This document shows, one piece after another, positions 55,069-61,866 of a stretch of DNA of 64,000 bases. Source of the stretch: an uncultured Victivallales bacterium (GTDB lineage Bacteria; Verrucomicrobiota; Lentisphaeria; Oligosphaerales; JAFGRS01). Both the position numbers and the translations under genes were made by a program. Location: the NCBI GenBank assembly GCA_903837355.1, contig CAILUI010000084.1:26376-90375 (forward strand). Reading direction: 5' to 3'. Each line of letters opens with the position of its first letter. Positions within the stretch are counted from its first letter, which is position 1. Below the pieces are notes generated by a model. It searched no databases. It saw nothing but the letters and a program-made list of their open reading frames with translations, and was not told the origin of the DNA.

Positions 55069-57600
55069 ATGGAGACGCCATCAAACACCGCCTTAGTGAG
55101 CGCCGCGGACCTGCTCCAGCGCATTGAGCTGCACCTGCACCGCACCCGCGGTCGCAGCCTGGCCTCGGCATCGGACTTCGACAAGCTCTGGTGCCTCTGC
55201 TATGCCGTGCGCGATTTCGCCTTGGAGCGCATGATCGCGACCGAGCGGACCTATGCCAGCCAGGACGCCAAACAGGTCTTCTACCTGTCGATGGAGTTCC
55301 TCATCGGCCGCCTCCTGGTGAACAACGTCGTCTCGCTGGGCTTGCAGACCGCGGTGAGCGAGGTCTTGCCGCACCTGGTGCCGGAGGCGGAGCCGTGGCT
55401 GGCTCTGAAGCCGGACGCCGGCCTCGGCAACGGCGGCCTGGGGCGCTTGGCAGCCTGTTTTCTCGACTCACTCGCCACCCTCGAGTACCCGGGCTATGGC
55501 TACGGCCTGCGCTATGAACACGGCATGTTCCGGCAGGACTTCGCCAATGGCTGGCAGACCGAGCGGCCCGACGACTGGCTGAAGTTCGGTTACCCGTGGG
55601 AGATCGTGCGGCCCGAGGATACCGTGCCGGTGCTGGCCTACGGGCGTCTGGAGGACGTCGGCGTCGCCGGCGCCCAACCGATCTGGGTAGACTGGCAGAT
55701 GATCGAGGGCGTGCCCTACGACATCCCCATCATCGGCTATGGCGTCAACACGGTCAACGCCCTGCGGCTCTGGCATTCGCGGGCCGCGGAGGGGTTTCGG
55801 CTCGACGTCTTCAATCAGGGCGACTACGTGCGTGCCGTCGAGGAGAAAAACTGGGCCGAGACCATCACCAAGGTGCTCTACCCCTCTGAGAATACCCACG
55901 CCGGTAAAGAGCTCCGTCTGCTCCAGGAGTACTTCCTGGTAGCCTGCTCGGTGCGTGATGCCACGCGGCGACACCTGCGGCGGCACCGGGACCTCACCCA
56001 CTTCGCCGACAAGAACGCCCTCCAGCTCAACGACACGCATCCGGCACTGGCCGTGGCGGAGCTGATGCGCGTGCTGGTGGACGAGCACGACCTGCCCTGG
56101 GAGAAGGCCTGGGAGATCACGGTGCCGACCTGCGGTTACACCAACCACACGCTGCTGCCAGAAGCCTTGGAGCGCTGGCCGGTGCCCTTGTTCGAACGCG
56201 TGCTCCCACGTCACCTCTCGATCATCTATGAGATCAACCGACGCTTCCTTGATGACGTGCGCCACCTCTATCCCGGCGACGACCGCAAGGTCCGCGCGCT
56301 CTCGCTGATCGAAGAGGGGCCGGTGAAGCAGGTCCGCATGGCCAACCTCGCGATCGTCGGCAGCCACTCCGTCAACGGTGTCGCCAAGCTCCACTCCGAC
56401 CTGGTGAAGTCGCACCTGGTCCCCGACTTCGCCCAGCTCTGGCCGGAACGCTTCAGCAACAAAACCAACGGCGTCACGCAACGGCGCTGGCTGCTGGCCT
56501 GCAACCCGCGCCTCGCGGCACTGATCAGCGAGGCCATTGGCGCGCGTTGGACCCGCGACCTCGAAGCGTTGCGCGGCCTGGAGCCCCTGGCCGACGATCC
56601 GGCCTTTGTCGAGCGCTTCCTGGCGGTGAAGCTGGAGAACAAGCGCCGGCTGGCCAACGTCATCGCCACGCGCACCGGCGCCGCGGTCAGCGTGGACTCA
56701 CTGTACGATGTGCAGATCAAGCGCCTACATGAGTACAAACGACAGTTGCTCAATGCCTTACACATCGTCGCCCTGTACTTGCGTGTAAAGGCGAACCCGG
56801 CACAGGACATCGTGCCGCGCACCTTTGTCTTCGGCGCCAAGGCCGCGCCGGGCTACCACATGGCCAAACGCATCATCAAGTTCATCAACGCACTGGGTGA
56901 GGTCCTGGAGCGCGACCCGGATGTACGCGGCCGCCTGCGGGTCGCGTTCCTGCCGGACTACAACGTCTCGCTCGCGGAGGTCATCATCCCGGCTGCGGAC
57001 CTTTCCGAGCAGATCTCCACGGCCGGCAAGGAAGCCTCAGGGACCGGCAACATGAAGCTGGCGCTGAACGGCGCACTCACCATCGGCACCTGGGACGGGG
57101 CGAACATCGAGATCGCCGCGGCGGTCGGGCTCGACAACTTCTTTGTCTGCGGTCATCGCGCCGAGGAGATTGAGCGGATGACGCAGGAGCACAGCTACCG
57201 CCCGACCGAGTGGCTGGAACGCGACAGCGAGCTGCACGGCGTCGTCCAGGCCATCTGGCGCGGCGACTTCAACCAGGGCGAGCCGGGGCTGTTCGACGAC
57301 ATTGCGCGCACGCTGACCGAGTGGGGAGACACCTACTACCACTGTGCGGATTTCCGCAGCTATGTCGACACTCAGCAACGCGTATCCGACCTCTTCCGGG
57401 ACCGCCTGGCGTGGGGGCGCAAGGCCGTGCTCAACGTGGCTCGGATCGGCTACTTCTCCAGCGACCGGGCCATCCGCGAGTATGCGCAGGAGATCTGGCG
57501 CCTGCGGCCCGTTCCGGTGAGCCTGGCGGCCGAGAGCGCGGCATCCCCCGCCGCCCCCGTGGTCAAGAAGCGGCGGTCCGCGCGCCCGGCGGCCCGCTGA
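55069..57600 (+). CDS. glgP: Glycogen/starch/alpha-glucan phosphorylase
   Basis: An 843-residue GT35 phosphorylase that cleaves terminal alpha-1,4-glucosyl units with phosphate to give glucose-1-phosphate. The N-terminal half has VFYLSMEFLIGRLLVNN and GNGGLGRLAACFLDS. The C-terminal half has the pyridoxal-phosphate site EASGTGNMKLALNGALTIGT with Lys663. Length is normal for the family and no key block is missing. ATG 55069 or 55063 is the start; the frame is open far upstream but that part is the hairpin-rich leader. The final 30 residues are Ala/Arg/Lys-rich. The STAS protein follows after 23 bases. Confidence 0.96.
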   Translation: METPSNTALVSAADLLQRIELHLHRTRGRSLASASDFDKLWCLCYAVRDFALERMIATERTYASQDAKQVFYLSMEFLIGRLLVNNVVSLGLQTAVSEVLPHLVPEAEPWLALKPDAGLGNGGLGRLAACFLDSLATLEYPGYGYGLRYEHGMFRQDFANGWQTERPDDWLKFGYPWEIVRPEDTVPVLAYGRLEDVGVAGAQPIWVDWQMIEGVPYDIPIIGYGVNTVNALRLWHSRAAEGFRLDVFNQGDYVRAVEEKNWAETITKVLYPSENTHAGKELRLLQEYFLVACSVRDATRRHLRRHRDLTHFADKNALQLNDTHPALAVAELMRVLVDEHDLPWEKAWEITVPTCGYTNHTLLPEALERWPVPLFERVLPRHLSIIYEINRRFLDDVRHLYPGDDRKVRALSLIEEGPVKQVRMANLAIVGSHSVNGVAKLHSDLVKSHLVPDFAQLWPERFSNKTNGVTQRRWLLACNPRLAALISEAIGARWTRDLEALRGLEPLADDPAFVERFLAVKLENKRRLANVIATRTGAAVSVDSLYDVQIKRLHEYKRQLLNALHIVALYLRVKANPAQDIVPRTFVFGAKAAPGYHMAKRIIKFINALGEVLERDPDVRGRLRVAFLPDYNVSLAEVIIPAADLSEQISTAGKEASGTGNMKLALNGALTIGTWDGANIEIAAAVGLDNFFVCGHRAEEIERMTQEHSYRPTEWLERDSELHGVVQAIWRGDFNQGEPGLFDDIARTLTEWGDTYYHCADFRSYVDTQQRVSDLFRDRLAWGRKAVLNVARIGYFSSDRAIREYAQEIWRLRPVPVSLAAESAASPAAPVVKKRRSARPAAR

Positions 57601-57623
57601 AGTAGAGGGACAAGAGACACAGC

Positions 57624-57956
57624 ATGGCACTCCTCCTCGAACTCAAGAACGGCATGGGCCTCGTTACCCTCTCGGGTTCGCTGGACGCCGCCGCCGTGGC
57701 CTCCTTCAGTCAGCAGACCACTGCCTGGCTCGAGTCCCAACCCGAGGTCACGCGTCTGGTCGTGGACTTGGGTGAAGTGGCCTTCGTCGACAGCGCTGGA
57801 CTCGGGGCGCTGGTCGGCGTGCTCAGGCGCCTGACGGCGCGCGGCGGCGACGTGCGGCTAGCCCGCCCCCGCCCCAGCGTGAAGCTGGTGCTGGAGATCA
57901 CGCGCGCCAACAAGATCTTCGCGATCTTCGCCTCCCTGACCGAGGCCCTGGGCTGA
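57624..57956 (+). CDS. STAS-domain anti-sigma-factor antagonist
   Basis: A 110-residue single STAS domain of the SpoIIAA type. The phosphorylatable Ser57 lies in VAFVDSAGLGALVGVLRRL, preceded by the typical VVDLGEVAFVDS strand. Such proteins bind an anti-sigma serine kinase and release a partner sigma factor when dephosphorylated. No RsbW-like kinase is visible in the window. Its close position behind glgP suggests co-transcription and possibly a link between a stress or sigma switch and storage-glucan use. Confidence 0.92.
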   Translation: MALLLELKNGMGLVTLSGSLDAAAVASFSQQTTAWLESQPEVTRLVVDLGEVAFVDSAGLGALVGVLRRLTARGGDVRLARPRPSVKLVLEITRANKIFAIFASLTEALG

Positions 57957-57968
57957 CGCCGCGGCCCC

Positions 57969-58793
57969 TCAGGCTTCCCGCCGCCGGCGGCTGCGACCGC
58001 AGAGAACGGCCAGACCGACGGTAAGGGCACTAAACGTGGACGGCTCGGGAACGGGCACCACGTTGATGGTGTTGCTGTCCATGGTCACCGCACCGCCCAG
58101 TGCCAAGGCTCTGCCGCTGAAAATCGTGGCACCATGGTTCATGGTGATGCTGGTCTCGGCCAGGATGTTCCCGGCAAAGGCCGTGTCGGTGCCGAGCGTG
58201 GCCGAGGTGCCCACCAGCCAGAAGACGTTGATATCGGCACCGCGGTTCCCCAAGGGGTTGAGGTTGATGAACCTTACGCTCGCGTTGCTGGCGGTCGTGA
58301 GCGCGGACGGGATCTGGAAGATCCAGTAGGCTTCGTCTGCGCCCTGCGCGTTGAGCTCAAGCGTCCCGGTGATCGCAGCCGATTCGGCGAAATCATAGAT
58401 ACCCGGGACGAGCGCAGTCAGGCCGTGGTACCCGCCTAAATCCGGGTCTGTCAAGGTGCCACCGAGACGGGCCGACAGATCATTGTAGGCAAGGAGGGCA
58501 TCGGCTTGGGCCTGCTGAGCGGCCGCACCCGCCACGATTGCGCCATTGGTGAAGGTGACCAGGCCCGCATCGGTGACTGACGTCCCAGGCCAGAGCCCGA
58601 GGTTGGCGGTGCCGGTCGGCGAGCCGGTGAGCAGGGTCGCGCCGGTATTGGTCACCGTCGAGGCCCCCAGAACCGCGAAGTCGGCGGCCGATCTCAGCAC
58701 TGAGATCGGGATCGCGGCGGCGGATCCCTGGGGGGCAAGCCCGAGCAGCAGTGCCGCTCCCAGAGCCACCTGAATCGTATACCGGCAGTTCAT
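57969..58793 (-). CDS. Ice-binding-like (DUF3494) protein with PEP-CTERM sorting signal
   Basis: A 274-residue exported protein. A signal peptide (VALGAALLLGLAPQGSAA) is followed by a DUF3494-type beta-solenoid: ADFAVLGASTVTNTGATLL, PTGTANLGLWPGTSVTD, VPGIYDFAESAAITGTLELN, YWIFQIPSALTTASNASV, and NVFWLVGTSATLGTDTAFAG. It ends with VPEPSTFSAL, a hydrophobic helix and a basic RSRRRR tail, a textbook PEP-CTERM signal for exosortase processing. ATG 58793 has GAGGAG upstream. The DUF3494 fold includes ice-binding proteins and adhesins; here surface display or matrix attachment is as likely as ice binding. It converges on the STAS gene. Confidence 0.92.
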   Translation of the reverse strand: MNCRYTIQVALGAALLLGLAPQGSAAAIPISVLRSAADFAVLGASTVTNTGATLLTGSPTGTANLGLWPGTSVTDAGLVTFTNGAIVAGAAAQQAQADALLAYNDLSARLGGTLTDPDLGGYHGLTALVPGIYDFAESAAITGTLELNAQGADEAYWIFQIPSALTTASNASVRFINLNPLGNRGADINVFWLVGTSATLGTDTAFAGNILAETSITMNHGATIFSGRALALGGAVTMDSNTINVVPVPEPSTFSALTVGLAVLCGRSRRRREA

Positions 58794-58911
58794 TGAACTC
58801 CTCATCCAGCCGAGCGGCTGGTGCACCGTGGGTTGCCATACGCTCGCTGGCGGCCGGCGCGCCGTCTACCGGCGCGCCGGGGCCACGAAGCCATCACCGC
58901 AGACGCAGATA

Positions 58912-59136
58912 CTAAGCGCGGTTACGGCCGCCGCCAAAGGTCACCATCAAGAGTCCCATCAGGCCCGCGGCGAGGCCACCGATGATGTACCAGGTCGTGG
59001 CTTCCGTGAAGCGGCCGGTGAAGGTATCGCTCACCCGGTCGGCAATCGAGTGGGAGGCGTTGAGGCCGAATACCAGCACGCCCACTCCGACCACCAGCAA
59101 CACGACCCCAAGAATGCGTTGGCTGCTCATTGTCAT
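58912..59136 (-). CDS. DUF3185-family small membrane protein
   Basis: A 74-residue protein with two transmembrane helices, ILGVVLLVVGVGVLVFGLNA and WYIIGGLAAGLMGLLMVTFG. They are separated by the polar DRVSDTFTGRFTEATT loop, which matches the DUF3185 family. Function is unknown; homologues occur with envelope-stress and desiccation-type genes. Starts at 59136 and 59130 are both possible. It follows the surface-protein gene by six bases, so it is co-transcribed. Confidence 0.82.
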   Translation of the reverse strand: MTMSSQRILGVVLLVVGVGVLVFGLNASHSIADRVSDTFTGRFTEATTWYIIGGLAAGLMGLLMVTFGGGRNRA

Positions 59137-59142
59137 GGGTCC

Positions 59143-59703
59143 TCAGAAGCGCCAGTTGACGAGGATCATCGCCGGCGCCAACTCGTTGGGCAACTGGCTG
59201 AACCAGGCTGTGTTCTGGCGGATCGCGTTGACGATACCGATCTGCACCCCGGCCTCGACATCCTCAGCGTAGTTGGCCAGGCCGATCTGCACCCCGCTCA
59301 GACTGCCCGCGTAGTTCACCAGGCCCGACTGCAGGCCCTTCATGGCGCCGCCGGTATAGTTCACCACACTGCCGAGGACCCCGAAGATGAAGCCGCCTTG
59401 CCAGCCGGTGAAGTCATCCTTCGTGCAGTTGACCAGTCCCCACTGCAGCCCCCCATAGTTCTCCGCGTAGTTCAGGATGCCCAGGCTCAGACCGGCGCTG
59501 TTGCCGGTCGTACCGTTGGCGATACCGAGGGCCAGTGACGACTGCTCGTTCTCACCCCAGATACTGAGGGTGACGCCCTCGATCGTTTCGCCGCGGTCGT
59601 AGACGGCGATCTCCGGAGTGATGCTGAGATTGAAGGCCTTGGTTCCAGCGATGGCAGTGCTTGAAACCAGGACCGCGGCCAGACCAGCGAGTAGCTTGTT
59701 CAT
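59143..59703 (-). CDS. Exported GxQxGxxN-repeat surface protein (LA_2272-like)
   Basis: A 186-residue protein. A signal peptide (KLLAGLAAVLVSSTAIAG) precedes a mature part made of tandem short repeats of the form G-x-Q-x-G-x-x-N-x-A: GLQWGLVNC, GLQSGLVNYAG, GVQIGLANYAE, GVQIGIVNAI. This pattern resembles the LA_2272 surface-repeat family and suggests a beta-helix or barrel. It ends LVNWRF, with a C-terminal Phe as in outer-membrane proteins. ATG 59703 has GGAGAAA upstream. Function is unknown; it is grouped with other small envelope proteins. Confidence 0.75.
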   Translation of the reverse strand: MNKLLAGLAAVLVSSTAIAGTKAFNLSITPEIAVYDRGETIEGVTLSIWGENEQSSLALGIANGTTGNSAGLSLGILNYAENYGGLQWGLVNCTKDDFTGWQGGFIFGVLGSVVNYTGGAMKGLQSGLVNYAGSLSGVQIGLANYAEDVEAGVQIGIVNAIRQNTAWFSQLPNELAPAMILVNWRF

Positions 59704-59761
59704 CGGCAGTTTCTCCACGTGGCTTGTTGGGAAGGTATCGGGACGGTAACCGAAGGTCGGC

Positions 59762-59920
59762 CTAGAGCCGACCCAGCAGAAACAACACGACCAAGATCAG
59801 GACGACCAGCCCCAGACCGCCGCTCGGGTAGTAACCCCAGCTCCGGCTGTGGGGCCAGGAGGGCAGCGCGTCCACAAGAATGAGGATCAGGACAATCAGC
59901 AGTATGGTTCGACCGGTCAT
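59762..59920 (-). CDS. DUF3309-family small membrane protein
   Basis: A 52-residue protein, too short for most gene finders. It reads MTGRTILLIVLILILVDALP, then SWPHSRSWGYYPSGGLG, then a second hydrophobic helix ending LLGRL. The PxWPHSxxWGYYPSGG centre is the DUF3309 hallmark. ATG 59920 has AGGAG 5 bases upstream, and the stop is at 59762-59764. The overlapping longer frame at 59700-59969 is Arg/Pro/His-rich and is rejected. The function of DUF3309 is unknown; it often accompanies BON-domain and other stress-envelope genes, as here. Confidence 0.88.
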   Translation of the reverse strand: MTGRTILLIVLILILVDALPSWPHSRSWGYYPSGGLGLVVLILVVLFLLGRL

Positions 59921-59998
59921 CGCGGCTCCTGTGGTGGTGCCTGGGCCGGCTACCGGGTGTGGCGTTCACGCCCTCCCCCCGGTAACCACCCCGCGGGC

Positions 59999-60778
59999 TT
60001 ACTTGGTCTTGATCTCTTCGACGGTCATCTGGTTCTTCACGCTGCTCACGCCCTGAATGTCGGAAACGAGCTTGGTGACGAGGGATTTCTCGGCCGCGTT
60101 CTTGGCGATGCCGGTCAGGGTGACCTCACCCTCCCGCGTCTCGACCTTGGTCTTCAGTGCGCTGGTGGAGCGATGGGTCTGCAGCGCCATTTTGACCTGG
60201 GCCGTGACGGACGCATCGTCCATCTTCTGGCCCGGAGTGCGTTCGGCCGGCTGCGGCACTGCGGCCACCGTCATCTCGTTCTTCACCTCTTTGACGCCTT
60301 CGATGTCCTTGGCGTACTCGGTGGTCAGTTCCTTCTGGGCTGTACTTGAGGCTTCGCCTTTCAGCGTCACGATGCCGTCTTTGACCTCGACCGTGGTGTT
60401 GGTGGCATTGACGTTGCGGTGGAACACCAGGGCCAGCTTGATCTTCCTGACCATCCAGACGTCGGCGTTCTCGGCTGCGGCTTCGGCAGTGGTGGCGAGC
60501 TGGTTATCGACGCTGGTGACCCCCGGCAGACTGGCGACGGTTTCCTGGGCCAGTGCCTTGTGGGACTCCAGGGCAACGGTACCGGTCAGCGTCACGACGC
60601 CGTCCTTGGCCTGGGCTTTGACCGCGTCATCCTTGAGATACGTCGTGTAGACATAGGTCTTCTTGAAGGACGATTCGATGCGGTCGTCAGCCTCCGAAGC
60701 GCGCAGCGGCGCACCAGAGGCGAACAGGGCCACCGCGGCGGCGGCCAGGGTCAGGGGATACAGTGCTTTCCGTTTCAT
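59999..60778 (-). CDS. Periplasmic protein with three BON domains
   Basis: A 259-residue exported protein. A signal peptide (YPLTLAAAAVALFASGAPLRA) is followed by three BON domains, each ending in a Gly-Val and Val-x-Asn pattern: DGVVTLTGTVALESHK...VDNQL, DGIVTLKGEASSTAQK...VKNEM, and EGEVTLTGIAKNAAEK...VKNQM. BON proteins such as OsmY bind phospholipid or stabilise the envelope under osmotic stress. The third domain is separated by a Pro-rich linker (PQPAERTPGQ). ATG 60778 has GAGGG upstream. Confidence 0.93.
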   Translation of the reverse strand: MKRKALYPLTLAAAAVALFASGAPLRASEADDRIESSFKKTYVYTTYLKDDAVKAQAKDGVVTLTGTVALESHKALAQETVASLPGVTSVDNQLATTAEAAAENADVWMVRKIKLALVFHRNVNATNTTVEVKDGIVTLKGEASSTAQKELTTEYAKDIEGVKEVKNEMTVAAVPQPAERTPGQKMDDASVTAQVKMALQTHRSTSALKTKVETREGEVTLTGIAKNAAEKSLVTKLVSDIQGVSSVKNQMTVEEIKTK

Positions 60779-60863
60779 CTTTCGCCCTCGATTCTTCTGT
60801 GTTTGCGGGGGTGTTCCCCCGCCGGTTGCGGGTCTTCGAGATACGTCTAACTGGGATACTGGA

Positions 60864-61775
60864 TCAGAAACGATAGGTCACGCTGAGGATGCCGCTGGAA
60901 CCGGACAGGTCCATCTCCGCCTGGTCCGTCCCGGCGTCGTCGCCAACGTAGTCGTAGCGATACTCCAGGCCGATGGCCCAGGACGGGGTGATATCGACGC
61001 TGACGCCGAGGGCGCCGTAGACGCCGAGCAGGGCATCGGTGGCGGAGTCACTGCGGTCCTGGGAGTAGCCCCCGGCGGCGAGGCCCGGGCCCTGTGACGC
61101 CCACGTGGCCTGCTCCATCTGGCTGGACTCCGCATCGGCGATGGTCAGCGTGGGACCGACCGCAAGGCTGAAGTTGACCCGGGACACCGTCGCCCGCGCC
61201 TCCAGTCCGATGTCCAGCACGTACAGGTCCATATCGAACTGGTTGCGGGCCGAGAAGCTGGTTCCGGGCATGGGTCCGCCCACCAGCACCGCTCCCGGGG
61301 TGAGTGTGCCCTGGGTGTCGGTCACGAAGTACTGGTGCTGCTGGACGTCGAAGCCATTGGGCGCCACCGCACTGCCGCTGGCTCCGGCGTCGGTGCTCAG
61401 GCGGTAGTACTGGGCATTGCCCACCAGCGCCAGTCGCGCCCAGCAGGGCCGGGTCAGATCGTAGCGGAAGCCGAGAACGGGGGCCCATTTGTCGCTGCTG
61501 TCGATACTGCTCGAACCGCCGTCCCAACGAACCGAATCCAGGATCACGGGTGCGAGAATGGGGTTCCCGGGCGCCGTCGTAATGTTCTGCACGCCGTACG
61601 GCCCAGCGCTGTTGGAGCGCTCCCAGTTGCGCAGACCGGAGGCCTCGAAGCTCACGTCGTCGAAGTCTCGGTAGCTGGCTCCGAGGCGCAGCGACCAGGC
61701 GCTCTCGCCCGCCCCAGCGACGCCGGCCTGGACCACCAGCGCCACCCCAGTCAATGCCTGTACCCACGTCTTCAT
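60864..61775 (-). CDS. Porin-like outer-membrane beta-barrel protein
   Basis: A 303-residue exported protein. A signal peptide (ALTGVALVVQAGVAGAGE) is followed by amphipathic strands separated by polar turns, for example WSLRLGASYRDFDDVSFEAS, ARLALVGNAQYYRLSTDAG, VDITPSWAIGLEYRYDYVGD and a last strand GILSVTYRF. The C-terminal Phe is the outer-membrane insertion signal. It has no enzymatic motif. ATG 61775 has AGGAG upstream, with 9 bases spacing. It may be a small porin or adhesion barrel of the same envelope cluster. Confidence 0.82.
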   Translation of the reverse strand: MKTWVQALTGVALVVQAGVAGAGESAWSLRLGASYRDFDDVSFEASGLRNWERSNSAGPYGVQNITTAPGNPILAPVILDSVRWDGGSSSIDSSDKWAPVLGFRYDLTRPCWARLALVGNAQYYRLSTDAGASGSAVAPNGFDVQQHQYFVTDTQGTLTPGAVLVGGPMPGTSFSARNQFDMDLYVLDIGLEARATVSRVNFSLAVGPTLTIADAESSQMEQATWASQGPGLAAGGYSQDRSDSATDALLGVYGALGVSVDITPSWAIGLEYRYDYVGDDAGTDQAEMDLSGSSGILSVTYRF

Positions 61776-61866
61776 GTTGATGCACTCCTGTCTTTCTGGT
61801 CTCAACTCACCCACGTACCGAGGCCGTGAGCCCCCATACAGAGGGGCTCACGACAGTTCCCTTCGC

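Noticed and set aside
59700..59969. 89-residue minus-strand frame
   Set aside because: Arg/His/Pro-rich sequence overlapping the DUF3309 gene, which has a family motif and a proper ribosome binding site in another frame.
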